Below, in pieces: positions 1-9,166 of a stretch of 22,315 bases of DNA; the first letter of the stretch is position 1; the number at the start of each line of letters is the position of its first letter. The notes under the pieces are model-generated. The model ran no database searches and was not told where the DNA came from. It was given only the letters and a program-made list of their open reading frames with translations. Location: NCBI GenBank assembly GCA_947584955.1, contig CANPWS010000002.1, forward strand, positions 1 through 22,315, in the 5' to 3' direction. The DNA comes from an uncultured Bacilli bacterium. GTDB taxonomy: Bacteria > Bacillota_I > Bacilli_A > RF39 > UBA660. The position numbers and the translations under genes were made by a program.

Positions 1-3000
1 TGTGAAATCAAAAACATCCATATAACCAGGAATTACAACTATTCCTCCAGGGTGTTGTCCTGTTGTTCTTTTTACACCAGTACATCCTTTAGCTAGCCTT
101 TCTATTTCTGCCGTTCTCATTGTTATATTTCTATCTTCACAAAATCCTTTTACATAGCCAAATGCAGTTTTATCCGCAACTGTACCAATCGTACCTGCTC
201 TATATACATTATCTACCCCAAATAATACTTTAGTATATTCATGTGTTGCAGCTTGATTTAAATCAGAAAAGTTTAAATCAATATCAGGTACTTTATCAGC
301 ATTAAATCCTAAGAAAGTTGCAAATGGCATATCTTGTCCATCTTTTAACATATTAGCACCACATTTTGGACAAGTTTTATCTGGTAAATCAAAGCCAGAT
401 GAATAAGTAGCACCAAGTGGATTACCATTTTCATCATTAAAAATACTATATTTACATTCTGGGCAACGATAATGTGCTGCAAGTGAATTAACCTCAGTTA
501 TACCCATCATAGTAGCAACAAATGAAGAACCTACTGATCCACGACTACCTACTAAAAAGCCATCATCATTTGATTTTTTTACAAGTTTTTGAGCTATTAA
601 ATAAATAACATCAAATCCTCCACCAATTATTCCTCCTAGTTCCTTTTTTAATCTTTGTTCTAATTCATCACCTTCTAAAGAATATTTTTCTTTTAAATTT
701 TCTCTAATTAAATTTTTAACAGCATCAAAACCATTTAATATAGTATTATGTACTTCTTTAAATATTTCTTTTTCTTTTTCCAAATCATTTAAATTAGGAT
801 TATCTTTTTCTAGTTTTTCTTTTACACAATTATAAACTGCATCTCCATATAATTCTTTAGCTATTCGCTCTTCAATATTATAAGGAAGTGGATCTCCATA
901 CCAAGATTTAGCTTTTGTATAAACTAAATCTGTTACTGTTTCTACTGATTTATCAATTCTAGGAGAAAAAGGTATACCACCAGTATCTATAATTACTTCT
1001 ATCTCTTCGCACATTTTTGGAATTAAATTAGTATTAGTAACTACTATTTCATAAGCAAGTTCTTCACCTAAAAATGAAAATTCATTTAACATTTCATCTG
1101 TTGTTCTAAAATATTGATCTGGTATTGTATTATAATTAGGATCATCTAAATATCTTGCTAATGGATGTCTTCCCTTTCCAGGTACATTCTGATTAACTAT
1201 AATTTCCCTATATATTTTATCTTTTTTATTAAGTGTATGTGCATCACAAGTAGCTACTACTAATACACCTTGTTCTTTGGCACATTTTACTATTTTCTTA
1301 ATAGCTAATTTAACATCATCCATATTATCAATATCATGTCTTGCTACTAAATGTGTGTAGTTTGAAGGTGGCTGAACTTCTACATAATCATAAAATGATA
1401 TAATTTCTTTTAATTTTTCTTCATTTTTAGTAAGAGATGCTTTAAATACTTCACTATTATAGCATCCACTACCTACTAAAATATTTTCACGATAATCTGA
1501 TATTACATGTTTAGGTATTCTAGCAGATTTTACTAAATATTTTGTCCCAGCATAACTAATTATCTTAAACATATTTTTTAATCCTGCACGATTTTTAGCA
1601 ATAAAATTAACATGACTTTCTCTATCTAATTTATTAATTTCTTCACTTGTAGGAAGATTAGCTAGTTCATTAAAGGTTTTTATACCAATTTTATCAATTT
1701 GTTCAAGCATTTTATTAAACATATATCCTGTAAACTCTGCATCGTAATCTGCTCTATGATGATGTTTTTCTGTAACTACATCTTCATCATTTTCTGAAAA
1801 ATCAATACCATAATTTTTAGTAAGGGCAGTTAAACTATGTCTTTTTAAATCTTTGTTTATGACTTGTGAAATAGTTAATGTATCTACTACTATATTATTA
1901 AATACTCCTAAATTATATTTATAATATGCCATTTCTAACATTGATACATCAAATTTAGCATTATGTGCAACAAGTGGTAAATCATCTATCCAAGTTTTAA
2001 AATCTTTTATTACATCTTCTTCATCTCTAGCATTAATTACCATAGCATCAGTAATACCTGTAAGTTTTGTTATTGCCTCATCAATATGTCTATGAGGATT
2101 AATTAATTCATCAAAGTTATCAAGAACGATACCATCTCTTATTTTTACTGCTCCTACTTCAATTATTTGATCAGAAAGTCCAGCATTAAAACCAGTAGTT
2201 TCAACATCAAATACAACATAAGTTTGACCAAGTAATTCATTATCATTAGCATTAATTACAAGATCTAGACTATCACTACTCATTTCTAACTCCGTACCAT
2301 ATAATACTTTAAATATTGGAGCATTCTTCATATCTTCTTTAGTCTTATTAATTTCTTCTATAAGCAAAGATTTTTTATCCTCTGAAGTACATTCTTTTAA
2401 TTCATTTTCCAAAGTTTTTATTTTATCTTTATAAGGTGCTATTAATTTCTTATTATATCCTGTTACTTCATTATAAACATGTGGAAAAGCTTGACAACCA
2501 TCATGATCAGTAATAGCAATTGCACTATGTCCCCATTTAATGGCCTGTCTTACTAATTTTATTTCATCATTTACTCCATCCATTTGACTCATCATTGTAT
2601 GAGTATGAAGTTCAACTCTTTTTTCTTTAGCATTATCCATTCTATCAAAATTATCTTCTTTTTTATCAAGCATAATTATATCTTTATATCTAGTCATAAA
2701 GACAAGTTCATTAGCATATTTATCCATCTGTACTTTTCCATAAAATTGATAATAATTTCCTTCTTTAAGTAAATCTTTTATTCTAACAAATTCTTCTTCA
2801 TCTTTTGTAAATAATTTAGCATACATACTATCTGAACCATCTGTTATTTTTAAAGTAAATATTTTATAACCACTTTTAGCCTCAAAAATATCAATTCCAA
2901 ATAATTGTACTTCAACATTAATATTTTCTACTTCATAAATAATATCTTTTATTAGTGTTATATCTGTACTTTTTTTAGCACGGTAATAATTTTTTTCTTT

Positions 3001-3570
3001 TTTTTCATATGCAACTTCTTTCTTAGGAATGAAATTATATGAAGTATCTACTTCTTTATCTTTTTCAATTTGTAAGATTAAATCATTTTCTTTTTCATCC
3101 TTAATTAAATAATTAATATCTTGCACATTATATCCAAATAAAGATAAATTATCTAGTATATAGTCTTTAAATTTGTTTATATTTTCTTTTTCAACATCAT
3201 TATATATTTCTAATGAAAAAATATTATTATCAAGACTAATTTGCCTATTTTTAAAAGTATTATATCTTACATTATTTCTAGCTATATTATCAATTAAATA
3301 ATTATAATATTTTTCTAATTCATTAAAATCAGTTTTATTAGTTTGTATTCTTACTCTAATTTTTTCAACCATTTTAAAGGTTTCTCTAAAGCAATTTACT
3401 AATTCTAAATATATATTAAGTGGTAAATTAGTATCTATTTTAATAATAATTTCCCATAATTTTATATTATCTTTGATTAAAACTTTTTCTAAAACTGCTT
3501 CATTAAAGTATTCATAATAAGATGAATCTAATTTTATTTGCTTAAGTATCTTTTCTAATTTTTCTTGCAC
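1..3570 (-). CDS. polC: DNA polymerase III alpha subunit, PolC type (3' end outside window)
   Basis: Replicative DNA polymerase with built-in proofreading; 1190 residues are visible. The GTG start at 3570 follows a GGTGG-like site; the nearby ATG is out of frame and stops after five codons. Order of domains: N-terminal and OB region (to about residue 310), PHP domain with HTHTMMSQMD near residue 320 and DHDG near 356, DEDD exonuclease with DVETTG (Asp455), then the polymerase with GSRGSVGSS, a four-Cys zinc element (CPEC and CPKC) and the metal-binding PDIDLNFS (Asp1096, Asp1098). The last visible residues are the GQHPGG stretch and a few beyond; the remaining fingers and C-terminal part are cut by the window edge. 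Two lysine/glutamate-rich insertions relative to Bacillus PolC lie at about 366-415 and 905-975. The frame is open from the start to base 1. Domain identity is seen directly; catalytic roles are from the family. Confidence 0.97.
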   Translation of the reverse strand, partial: MQEKLEKILKQIKLDSSYYEYFNEAVLEKVLIKDNIKLWEIIIKIDTNLPLNIYLELVNCFRETFKMVEKIRVRIQTNKTDFNELEKYYNYLIDNIARNNVRYNTFKNRQISLDNNIFSLEIYNDVEKENINKFKDYILDNLSLFGYNVQDINYLIKDEKENDLILQIEKDKEVDTSYNFIPKKEVAYEKKEKNYYRAKKSTDITLIKDIIYEVENINVEVQLFGIDIFEAKSGYKIFTLKITDGSDSMYAKLFTKDEEEFVRIKDLLKEGNYYQFYGKVQMDKYANELVFMTRYKDIIMLDKKEDNFDRMDNAKEKRVELHTHTMMSQMDGVNDEIKLVRQAIKWGHSAIAITDHDGCQAFPHVYNEVTGYNKKLIAPYKDKIKTLENELKECTSEDKKSLLIEEINKTKEDMKNAPIFKVLYGTELEMSSDSLDLVINANDNELLGQTYVVFDVETTGFNAGLSDQIIEVGAVKIRDGIVLDNFDELINPHRHIDEAITKLTGITDAMVINARDEEDVIKDFKTWIDDLPLVAHNAKFDVSMLEMAYYKYNLGVFNNIVVDTLTISQVINKDLKRHSLTALTKNYGIDFSENDEDVVTEKHHHRADYDAEFTGYMFNKMLEQIDKIGIKTFNELANLPTSEEINKLDRESHVNFIAKNRAGLKNMFKIISYAGTKYLVKSARIPKHVISDYRENILVGSGCYNSEVFKASLTKNEEKLKEIISFYDYVEVQPPSNYTHLVARHDIDNMDDVKLAIKKIVKCAKEQGVLVVATCDAHTLNKKDKIYREIIVNQNVPGKGRHPLARYLDDPNYNTIPDQYFRTTDEMLNEFSFLGEELAYEIVVTNTNLIPKMCEEIEVIIDTGGIPFSPRIDKSVETVTDLVYTKAKSWYGDPLPYNIEERIAKELYGDAVYNCVKEKLEKDNPNLNDLEKEKEIFKEVHNTILNGFDAVKNLIRENLKEKYSLEGDELEQRLKKELGGIIGGGFDVIYLIAQKLVKKSNDDGFLVGSRGSVGSSFVATMMGITEVNSLAAHYRCPECKYSIFNDENGNPLGATYSSGFDLPDKTCPKCGANMLKDGQDMPFATFLGFNADKVPDIDLNFSDLNQAATHEYTKVLFGVDNVYRAGTIGTVADKTAFGYVKGFCEDRNITMRTAEIERLAKGCTGVKRTTGQHPGGIVVIPGYMDVFDFT

Positions 3571-3697
3571 ATCTACCACCTAAACCTCTTATTATTATTT
3601 TATCAAAAAAAATATATAATTTAAATATCTTTAACATAACTTTGTAATATTTTTTTGTTAATAATTTTAACAATAATATTTTATATATTTAAAGTAT

Positions 3698-4459
3698 TTA
3701 TATATTATTATAATTTTCAATGATTTTAAAGGAGCTTTTTATATTACCAGCATAAAAATTTGGAATAGATCCTTCGATAATTTTCATAGAAATTGGTATA
3801 ATTGTTGAAACTGTTATTTCATCAGAAACAAATGGTAAATTTATTCTTGTCGTTACATTAATACTTACCCCTACTTCCAAAAGAGCATTATTAATTCCAT
3901 ACTCTTTTATATTAGTATCAATACCACTTACAACATCTCCAATTAAATTAAATTTAACAGGTATTTTAGGACCAACATTAGATAGCAAACTACTATTAGA
4001 AATTGCTCCAAAAGGTATTTCATATATTATGCCTTTTTCTAATAAATTACTATCATAATTATTTAAAGTATCATCTGGTAATTCTAATAAATCAATATTT
4101 CCTTCTTCGATAGCTTTTAAATTTAATTGAACTAAGCTAGTTATAGAATTTAATATTTTTGTAACATTTTTAGAATTATATGTAATTATTTGTACTCTAC
4201 CCTCATTATCTTTAATAATATCAAATAAATCTTCTTCATTAAAATCGTTAGCTATTTGTTTTGTAACAGCTTTATTTATTATAAGTGTTGTTAGTTTTCT
4301 TGTTTCACTTTCAGCATATGACATAAAAAATGGTGCTGCCTTATTTGAAAAGTATTTTATTAGTAATGATGCACAAAATACTCCAATTATAATTATTACT
4401 AACAGTTTTAAAATAAGATGTTTTTTCTTCTTTTTAGCTTTTCTTATATTCATCTTCAT
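3698..4459 (-). CDS. yunB: Sporulation protein YunB
   Basis: The 253-residue protein has a very basic N-terminus, one membrane segment (about residues 17-38) and a long extracytoplasmic or intermembrane part. The segment with GPKIPVKF, followed by a conserved stretch containing EYGINNALLEV and a late IPNFYAG, matches the YunB family as I remember it. In Bacillus, yunB belongs to the mother-cell SigE regulon and is needed for normal spore formation; its biochemical role is not known. The gene sits alone between a terminator at 4472-4509 and polC. No good ribosome binding site precedes the ATG at 4459, and a second ATG lies two codons further in at 4453, so the start is uncertain. A CATATAAT string just upstream resembles a SigE -10 but is too close to the start to be convincing. 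Confidence 0.85.
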   Translation of the reverse strand: MKMNIRKAKKKKKHLILKLLVIIIIGVFCASLLIKYFSNKAAPFFMSYAESETRKLTTLIINKAVTKQIANDFNEEDLFDIIKDNEGRVQIITYNSKNVTKILNSITSLVQLNLKAIEEGNIDLLELPDDTLNNYDSNLLEKGIIYEIPFGAISNSSLLSNVGPKIPVKFNLIGDVVSGIDTNIKEYGINNALLEVGVSINVTTRINLPFVSDEITVSTIIPISMKIIEGSIPNFYAGNIKSSFKIIENYNNI

Positions 4460-4471
4460 ATTAAATTATAT

Positions 4472-4509
4472 GAAATAAAATAAAAAACAGAAAAGTTTAT
4501 TTTCTGTTT
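4472..4509 (-). terminator. Rho-independent terminator after the small membrane protein gene
   Basis: A 10-bp perfect stem (4485-4494 with 4500-4509, aaacagaaaa / ttttctgttt) with a 5-base loop. On the minus strand it is followed by a T-rich run (TTTATTTTATTT). It separates the 4525-4887 gene from yunB. Confidence 0.8.
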
Positions 4510-4524
4510 ATATATAAATTTTTA

Positions 4525-4887
4525 TTAATTTCCATTATTATTAGATGTAGTATCAGTAGGTTCTCCTTTTGGATCATTCCAACAATCAAACCAATTATTT
4601 GTCTTGCCATCTTCTAGAGTAGTATCTGTAGCACCAGAAAGTAAATTAAATACTACGGTTACGATTGTTACAACAAAAAATATTACTGCAGCATAAACAA
4701 CCCTTCTTATTGCAGCTTTTTGAGCAGCTTTTACTTCTTTTTCATCACCTGCAACTACAGCTTTTGCTATGTCAATTATAATTAAAACGATTAATACTAT
4801 AAAAATTAATATAAATACTATATTTAAAATACTTTTAATTAAATATACTATATCACCAAGTCCTTGACAATTATCTAAAAAATACAT
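4525..4887 (-). CDS. Small two-helix membrane protein, VirB2/TrbC pilin-like topology
   Basis: A 120-residue protein with two strongly hydrophobic helices (about residues 17-42 and 66-88). They are joined by a short charged cytoplasmic loop, AGDEKEVKAAQKAAIRR, and the protein ends in a polar Asp/Thr/Asn-rich tail. Helix-loop-helix of this size, with small residues in the helices, is the shape of TrbC/VirB2 pilins, but no family signature is certain. The start is well fixed by GGAGGG six bases before the ATG. It has its own likely promoter (4915-4943) and terminator (4472-4509), so it looks monocistronic between uvrA and yunB. No secretion ATPase or coupling protein is in the window, so a transfer or secretion role is only a guess. 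Other options are a holin-like protein or a small channel. Confidence 0.6.
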   Translation of the reverse strand: MYFLDNCQGLGDIVYLIKSILNIVFILIFIVLIVLIIIDIAKAVVAGDEKEVKAAQKAAIRRVVYAAVIFFVVTIVTVVFNLLSGATDTTLEDGKTNNWFDCWNDPKGEPTDTTSNNNGN

Positions 4888-4914
4888 AAATTCCCTCCTT
4901 CTTCATCTAACTAT

Positions 4915-4943
4915 ATACTACACTAAAAAGTGTAAAAAGTCAA
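4915..4943 (-). promoter_or_regulatory. Possible SigA promoter for the small membrane protein gene
   Basis: TTGACT (4938-4943), a 17-base spacer and TAGTAT (4915-4920) lie upstream of GGAGGG and the ATG at 4887. The -10 is weak. The spacer contains a 14-base palindrome (4920-4933, acact-aaaa-agtgt) that could be an operator. Confidence 0.4.
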
Positions 4944-4970
4944 ATATTATTAATAATATAATGTAAAATT

Positions 4971-7796
4971 TTACTTATTTTCTTTTAGTATTTTTTTCAA
5001 AAACTGACCTGTATAACTTTCTTTTACCTTAGCTACTTCTTCTGGTGTTCCTGTACATACAACATTTCCACCTAGTTTATTTCCACCCTCAGGACCTAAA
5101 TCAATAATATAATCTGCAACTTTAATAACATCAAGATTATGTTCAATTACAATAACTGTATCTCCGTTATCAACAATTCTTTCTAATATTACTAATAATT
5201 TCTTTATATCATCAGTATGAAGTCCTGTTGTAGGTTCATCTAATATAAATACAGATTTGCCAGTAGGTTTTTTCTGTAATTCTTTAGCTAATTTTACTCT
5301 AGCTGCTTCCCCTCCAGATAAAGTTGGAGCTATTTGTCCAAGTTTAACATATCCAAGACCTACATCATGCAATACTTTTAATTTATTTAAAACTTTAACA
5401 TGATTTTCAAAAAATGTTATTGCTTCATCTACACGCATTTCTAAAACTTCATAAATATTTTTATCTTTATATTTTATTTCTAATGTATCTGTATTATATC
5501 TAGTTCCATTACATACTTCACAAGGTACATAAACATCAGGTAAAAAATGCATTTCTATCTTCTTTACTCCATCTCCCCAACATGCTTCGCATCTTCCACC
5601 TTTAACATTAAATGAAAATCTTCCTTTGTCATATCCTCTTATTTTAGCTTCTTTAGTTGAAGCAAATATTTCTCTTATATCATCAAATACTCCAACATAA
5701 GTAGCAGGATTACTTCTAGGTGTTCTTCCTATTGGAGTTTGAGAAATTTGCACAACTTTATCTACATTATCTATTCCTTTAATTTCTTTATGCTTTCCAG
5801 GTTTTAATTTTGATGAATATACATAAGAAGCTAAAGCCTTATATAAAATTTCATTAATTAAGGAACTTTTTCCACTTCCTGATACTCCTGTTACACACGT
5901 AAATGTCCCTAATGGAATTTTAACATCTATATTTTTTAAATTATTTTCTTTTGCTCCTTTAATTTCTAAAAACTTTTTGTTACCTTTTCTTCTTACTTTT
6001 GGTATCTCAATTTTCATTTCTCCAGTTAAATATTTTCCAGTTAAACTGTTTTTATTTTTCATAACTTCTTCTGGCGTTCCACAAGCAATTACTTCACCAC
6101 CATTATCTCCCGCACCTGGACCTATATCAATTAAATAATCCGCAGCTAACATTGTATCTGTATCATGTTCAACAACTATAAGCGAATTTCCTAAATCACG
6201 CATTTCTAAAAGTGAATTAATAAGTCTATTATTATCTCTTTGATGAAGACCTATCGAAGGTTCATCTAAAACATAAAGAACACCTGTAAGTCTTGAACCT
6301 ATCTGTGTTGCAAGCCTAATTCTTTGTGATTCTCCACCAGATAATGTACCTGCTGCTCTATCTAAAGTTAAATAATCTAATCCAACATTAATTAAAAAAT
6401 CAAGTCTAGAATTTATCTCTTTAATAATTATTCCTGATATTTCTTCTTGTTCTTTAGAAAGTTTAAGTTTATTTATAAACTCTTTTAATTCTAAAATAGA
6501 CAACTTAGTAGCTTCATATATATTTTTCTTACCAATTAATACAGACAATACACTATCTTTTAATCTTGCACCATGACATGTTGGACATTCTACTTCATTC
6601 ATATAGTTTTCTATCCATTCTCTTATCCAAGTACTTTTTGTTTCAATATATCGTCTTTCTAAATTATTAATTACACCTTCATAATAATCTTTAGTGTTTC
6701 TAGTATTTCCATTTTTGCTAACATAATTAAATTCAAGCATATCTGGAGAACCATATAATATAATATCTAATTGTTCTTTAGTTAAATCTTTTACTTTTTT
6801 ATCTAAATCTATATTATATTTCTTACTAACAGCATTTAACTGTGTCATAGTAATATTGTTAGATTCATCAACATTTATTGGAACAATAGCCCCCTCATTT
6901 ATAGATAAATTTTTATTAGGAATAACTAAATCAACATCTATTTTATATTTTATACCAAGTCCTTTACAATCTTCACAAGCACCATAAGGCGCATTAAATG
7001 AAAAAATTCTAGGTTCAAGTTCTTCTAATGAATAATCACAATATGGACAAGCAAATTTTTCACTAAGTAATATTTCTTCTTTATCTAAAACATCAATAAT
7101 TACTTTACCATGTGCTAAATTAGAAGCAGTTTCAATTGAAGAAAATAATCTTGTTCTAATACCTTCTTTTATAACTATTCTATCTACTATAACAAATATA
7201 TCATGTTTTTTATTTTTTTCAAGAATAATTTCATCAGCTAAATCTAATATTTCTCCATCAACTTTAGCACGTATATATCCATCTTTTCTAAGATTTTAAA
7301 AAGTATCTTTATGTGTACCTTTTTCTCCTTTAACAATTGGAGATAAAATCATAACTTTACTTCCTTCATCTAATTCTAATACTTTATTAGTCATTTCCTC
7401 AATACTTTGAGGTTTAATAGCAATATTATGTCTAGGACAATAAGCTACCCCTACTCTTGCATAAAGTAATCTTAAATAATCATATATTTCAGTTACTGTT
7501 CCTACAGTACTTCTAGGATTTTTGTTGGTAGTTTTTTGATCAATACTAATAGATGGAGAAAGCCCTTCAATTGAATCTACATCTGGCTTATCAGTACCTC
7601 CTAAAAATTGCCTTGCATATGAAGACAAACTTTCAACATATCTTCTTTGACCCTCAGCATATATAGTATCAAAAGCTAAACTACTTTTACCACTACCAGA
7701 TACACCAGTCATTACTACTAATTTATTTTTAGGTATTTCGATACTAACATTTTTTAAATTGTTTACTCTCGCATTTTTAACAATTATACTATCCAT
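4971..7796 (-). pseudogene. uvrA: Excinuclease ABC subunit A, interrupted by one in-frame TAA
   Basis: UvrA is the DNA damage sensor of nucleotide excision repair, an ABC-type ATPase dimer that loads UvrB. The frame runs 941 codons, the usual family length, with AAGGAG five bases before the ATG at 7796. Codon 167 is TAA (7296-7298), inside the segment GTHKDTF-stop-NLRKDGYIRAK. The frame then continues without another stop or shift to 4971. Everything else is intact: Walker A at residues 31-38 and 637-644, the first zinc module (Cys250, 253, 274, 277), CPTCHG, LSGGE near 485 and LSGGEAARVKL near the end, and the CEAC/CEVC zinc module. A G-to-T change of a GAA codon would explain the stop. It is either a recent nonsense mutation or a sequence error; efficient readthrough is less likely. 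No uvrB is nearby. Confidence 0.93.
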
Positions 7797-7821
7797 CTAT
7801 ACTCCTTCTTTCAGAATTAAT

Positions 7822-7830
7822 ATTATATCA
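7822..7830 (-). promoter_or_regulatory. Extended -10 promoter for uvrA
   Basis: TGATATAAT on the minus strand, about 26 bases before the uvrA start. The -35 region is poor (GTTTAA at 17-base spacing), so it would depend on the extended -10. Confidence 0.5.
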
Positions 7831-7859
7831 TAAACTAAATAAAATTAAACTGGTAATTT

Positions 7860-8453
7860 TTATATGTTATTTAACAAAATATTATTAATTTTTCTTTTTA
7901 TTTTTACTATATAATTATAAACAGTTTTATTATTTATATCTAATAAAATAGAAATTTCTTTACCATTAAATCCTTGTATTTTCAAATTAAAAATACATTC
8001 TTCAAAATCTGTTAAATTTTTAATAATTTTTTCATATAATTCATTATCACTCGTATTATTTAACAATTTAGTCTCTGGAGTAATACCATCTGTAATAGAA
8101 TTATATAAATTATATTCTTCTTCGTAATCTAAACTTAATGATTCTATAAATAGTTTATTTTTTTCAGTTTTTTGTCTTTTTAATATTGCTAATAACGCTC
8201 TATCTATACAAACTGAAGCAAAAGTATAAAATACTGTATTTTCATCTTGATTATAATTTTTAATTGCTTCATTTAAACCTATCGTAGCTTCTTGAATAAT
8301 ATCATTTAAATCTATCCAATTATTTTGTATATATCTATAAATTTTTTTTGCTTTATATAAAATTACATGTTGATACTTTTTATATAATATATTTAATGCT
8401 TCTTCACTACCTTCTTGTGCTAATGATACAAGTTCAAAATCATTATATTCCAT
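7860..8453 (-). CDS. sigH: SigH-like RNA polymerase sigma factor
   Basis: A 197-residue sigma-70 family protein. Region 2 is clear (DLNDIIQEATIGLNEAI, residues 49-65, then YTFASVCIDRALLAILKR). Region 4 is at about 140-190, with a helix-turn-helix around ISILLDINNKTVYNYIVKIK. SigH of Bacillus is 218 residues and drives early stationary-phase and sporulation genes. The strongest argument for identity is position: in Bacillus the order is mrnC-rlmB-yacP-sigH, and here mrnC-rlmB-sigH with yacP missing. The ATG overlaps the rlmB stop (TAATG), so translation is probably coupled. The sequence is diverged from Bacillus SigH, so the promoter specificity may differ. It has no promoter of its own that I can see and is read from 9569-9597. 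Confidence 0.82.
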   Translation of the reverse strand: MEYNDFELVSLAQEGSEEALNILYKKYQHVILYKAKKIYRYIQNNWIDLNDIIQEATIGLNEAIKNYNQDENTVFYTFASVCIDRALLAILKRQKTEKNKLFIESLSLDYEEEYNLYNSITDGITPETKLLNNTSDNELYEKIIKNLTDFEECIFNLKIQGFNGKEISILLDINNKTVYNYIVKIKRKINNILLNNI

Positions 8454-9166
8454 TAATTTCTCCTAAAATTTATTATTTCTGCCAAAACTATTGCAAGACT
8501 AACTGAAGCATTTAAACTATTAACTTTTCCTTTCATAGGAATAGAGGCTATAAAATCACAATTATCAGAAATAATTTTGCTCATTCCCTTGCCTTCATTA
8601 CCTATAACAAGACAAATAGGCATTTTATAATCTATTTTTGTATAATCTTCTCCAACCATATCTGTTCCTACTATCCAAAAGCCTTCATTCTTAAGTTTTG
8701 TAATACAAGCTAATAAATTTGGTACTCTTACAATTTTGGTATTATAAATAGCACCTGCGGAAGTTTTTACAACAGTTGGAGTTATTGAAACACTACGGTC
8801 ATTTGGAATTATTATTGCATCAACACCTAAAGCTTCACAAGTTCTAATAATAGCACCAAAATTATGAGGATCTTCTAAATGATCTAGCATAACAAAAGTT
8901 GGATATTTGTTATCTATATCTTTAAGAACTTCATTTAATTCATAAGTATCTACTTCATCAATATCAAGAATTATTCCTTGATGTAAAGCTCCAAACTCTA
9001 CCTTTTTATCTAAATTATTATTAGTAGTATAAATAGTTTTAATTTTTCTTTTAGAAATTATTTCTAATATTTCACGATCTTTAAATTTATCAGATAATAA
9101 TACTTTATTAATTTTTTTATTACTATTTAATACTTCTTTTGCTACATTTTTACCATATATATACAT
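8453..9166 (-). CDS. rlmB: 23S rRNA (guanosine-2'-O-)-methyltransferase RlmB (SpoU/TrmH family)
   Basis: A 237-residue SPOUT methyltransferase that by family membership 2'-O-methylates a guanosine in 23S rRNA using S-adenosylmethionine. An N-terminal substrate-binding domain (to about residue 75, ending near GALHQGIIL) precedes the knotted catalytic domain. All three SpoU motifs are visible: DPHNFGAIIRTCEALG, VIGNEGKGM and IPMKGKVNSLNASVSLAI. The start ATG shares one base with the mrnC stop (TAATG), with GAGGTG just upstream. The downstream sigH overlaps in the same way. The tight mrnC-rlmB coupling is the classical Firmicutes arrangement, placing two rRNA-maturation activities in one transcript. 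Confidence 0.95.
   Translation of the reverse strand: MYIYGKNVAKEVLNSNKKINKVLLSDKFKDREILEIISKRKIKTIYTTNNNLDKKVEFGALHQGIILDIDEVDTYELNEVLKDIDNKYPTFVMLDHLEDPHNFGAIIRTCEALGVDAIIIPNDRSVSITPTVVKTSAGAIYNTKIVRVPNLLACITKLKNEGFWIVGTDMVGEDYTKIDYKMPICLVIGNEGKGMSKIISDNCDFIASIPMKGKVNSLNASVSLAIVLAEIINFRRN

Noticed and set aside
2584..2772. Plus-strand open frame inside polC
   Set aside because: It is the reverse complement of the PHP-domain coding region, low in complexity and without a ribosome binding site.
3655..3673. Stem-loop (ttgttaa / ttaacaa) between yunB and polC as a terminator
   Set aside because: The minus strand has A residues rather than a T run after the stem; no convincing terminator or polC promoter could be placed in this gap.
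4465..4472. CATATAAT as a SigE -10 for yunB
   Set aside because: Almost no room for a leader and no ATA-type -35 element at the right distance.
6849..7295. Frameshift in uvrA
   Set aside because: Codon-by-codon reading shows the same frame on both sides of the stop with no second stop, so a substitution explains it.
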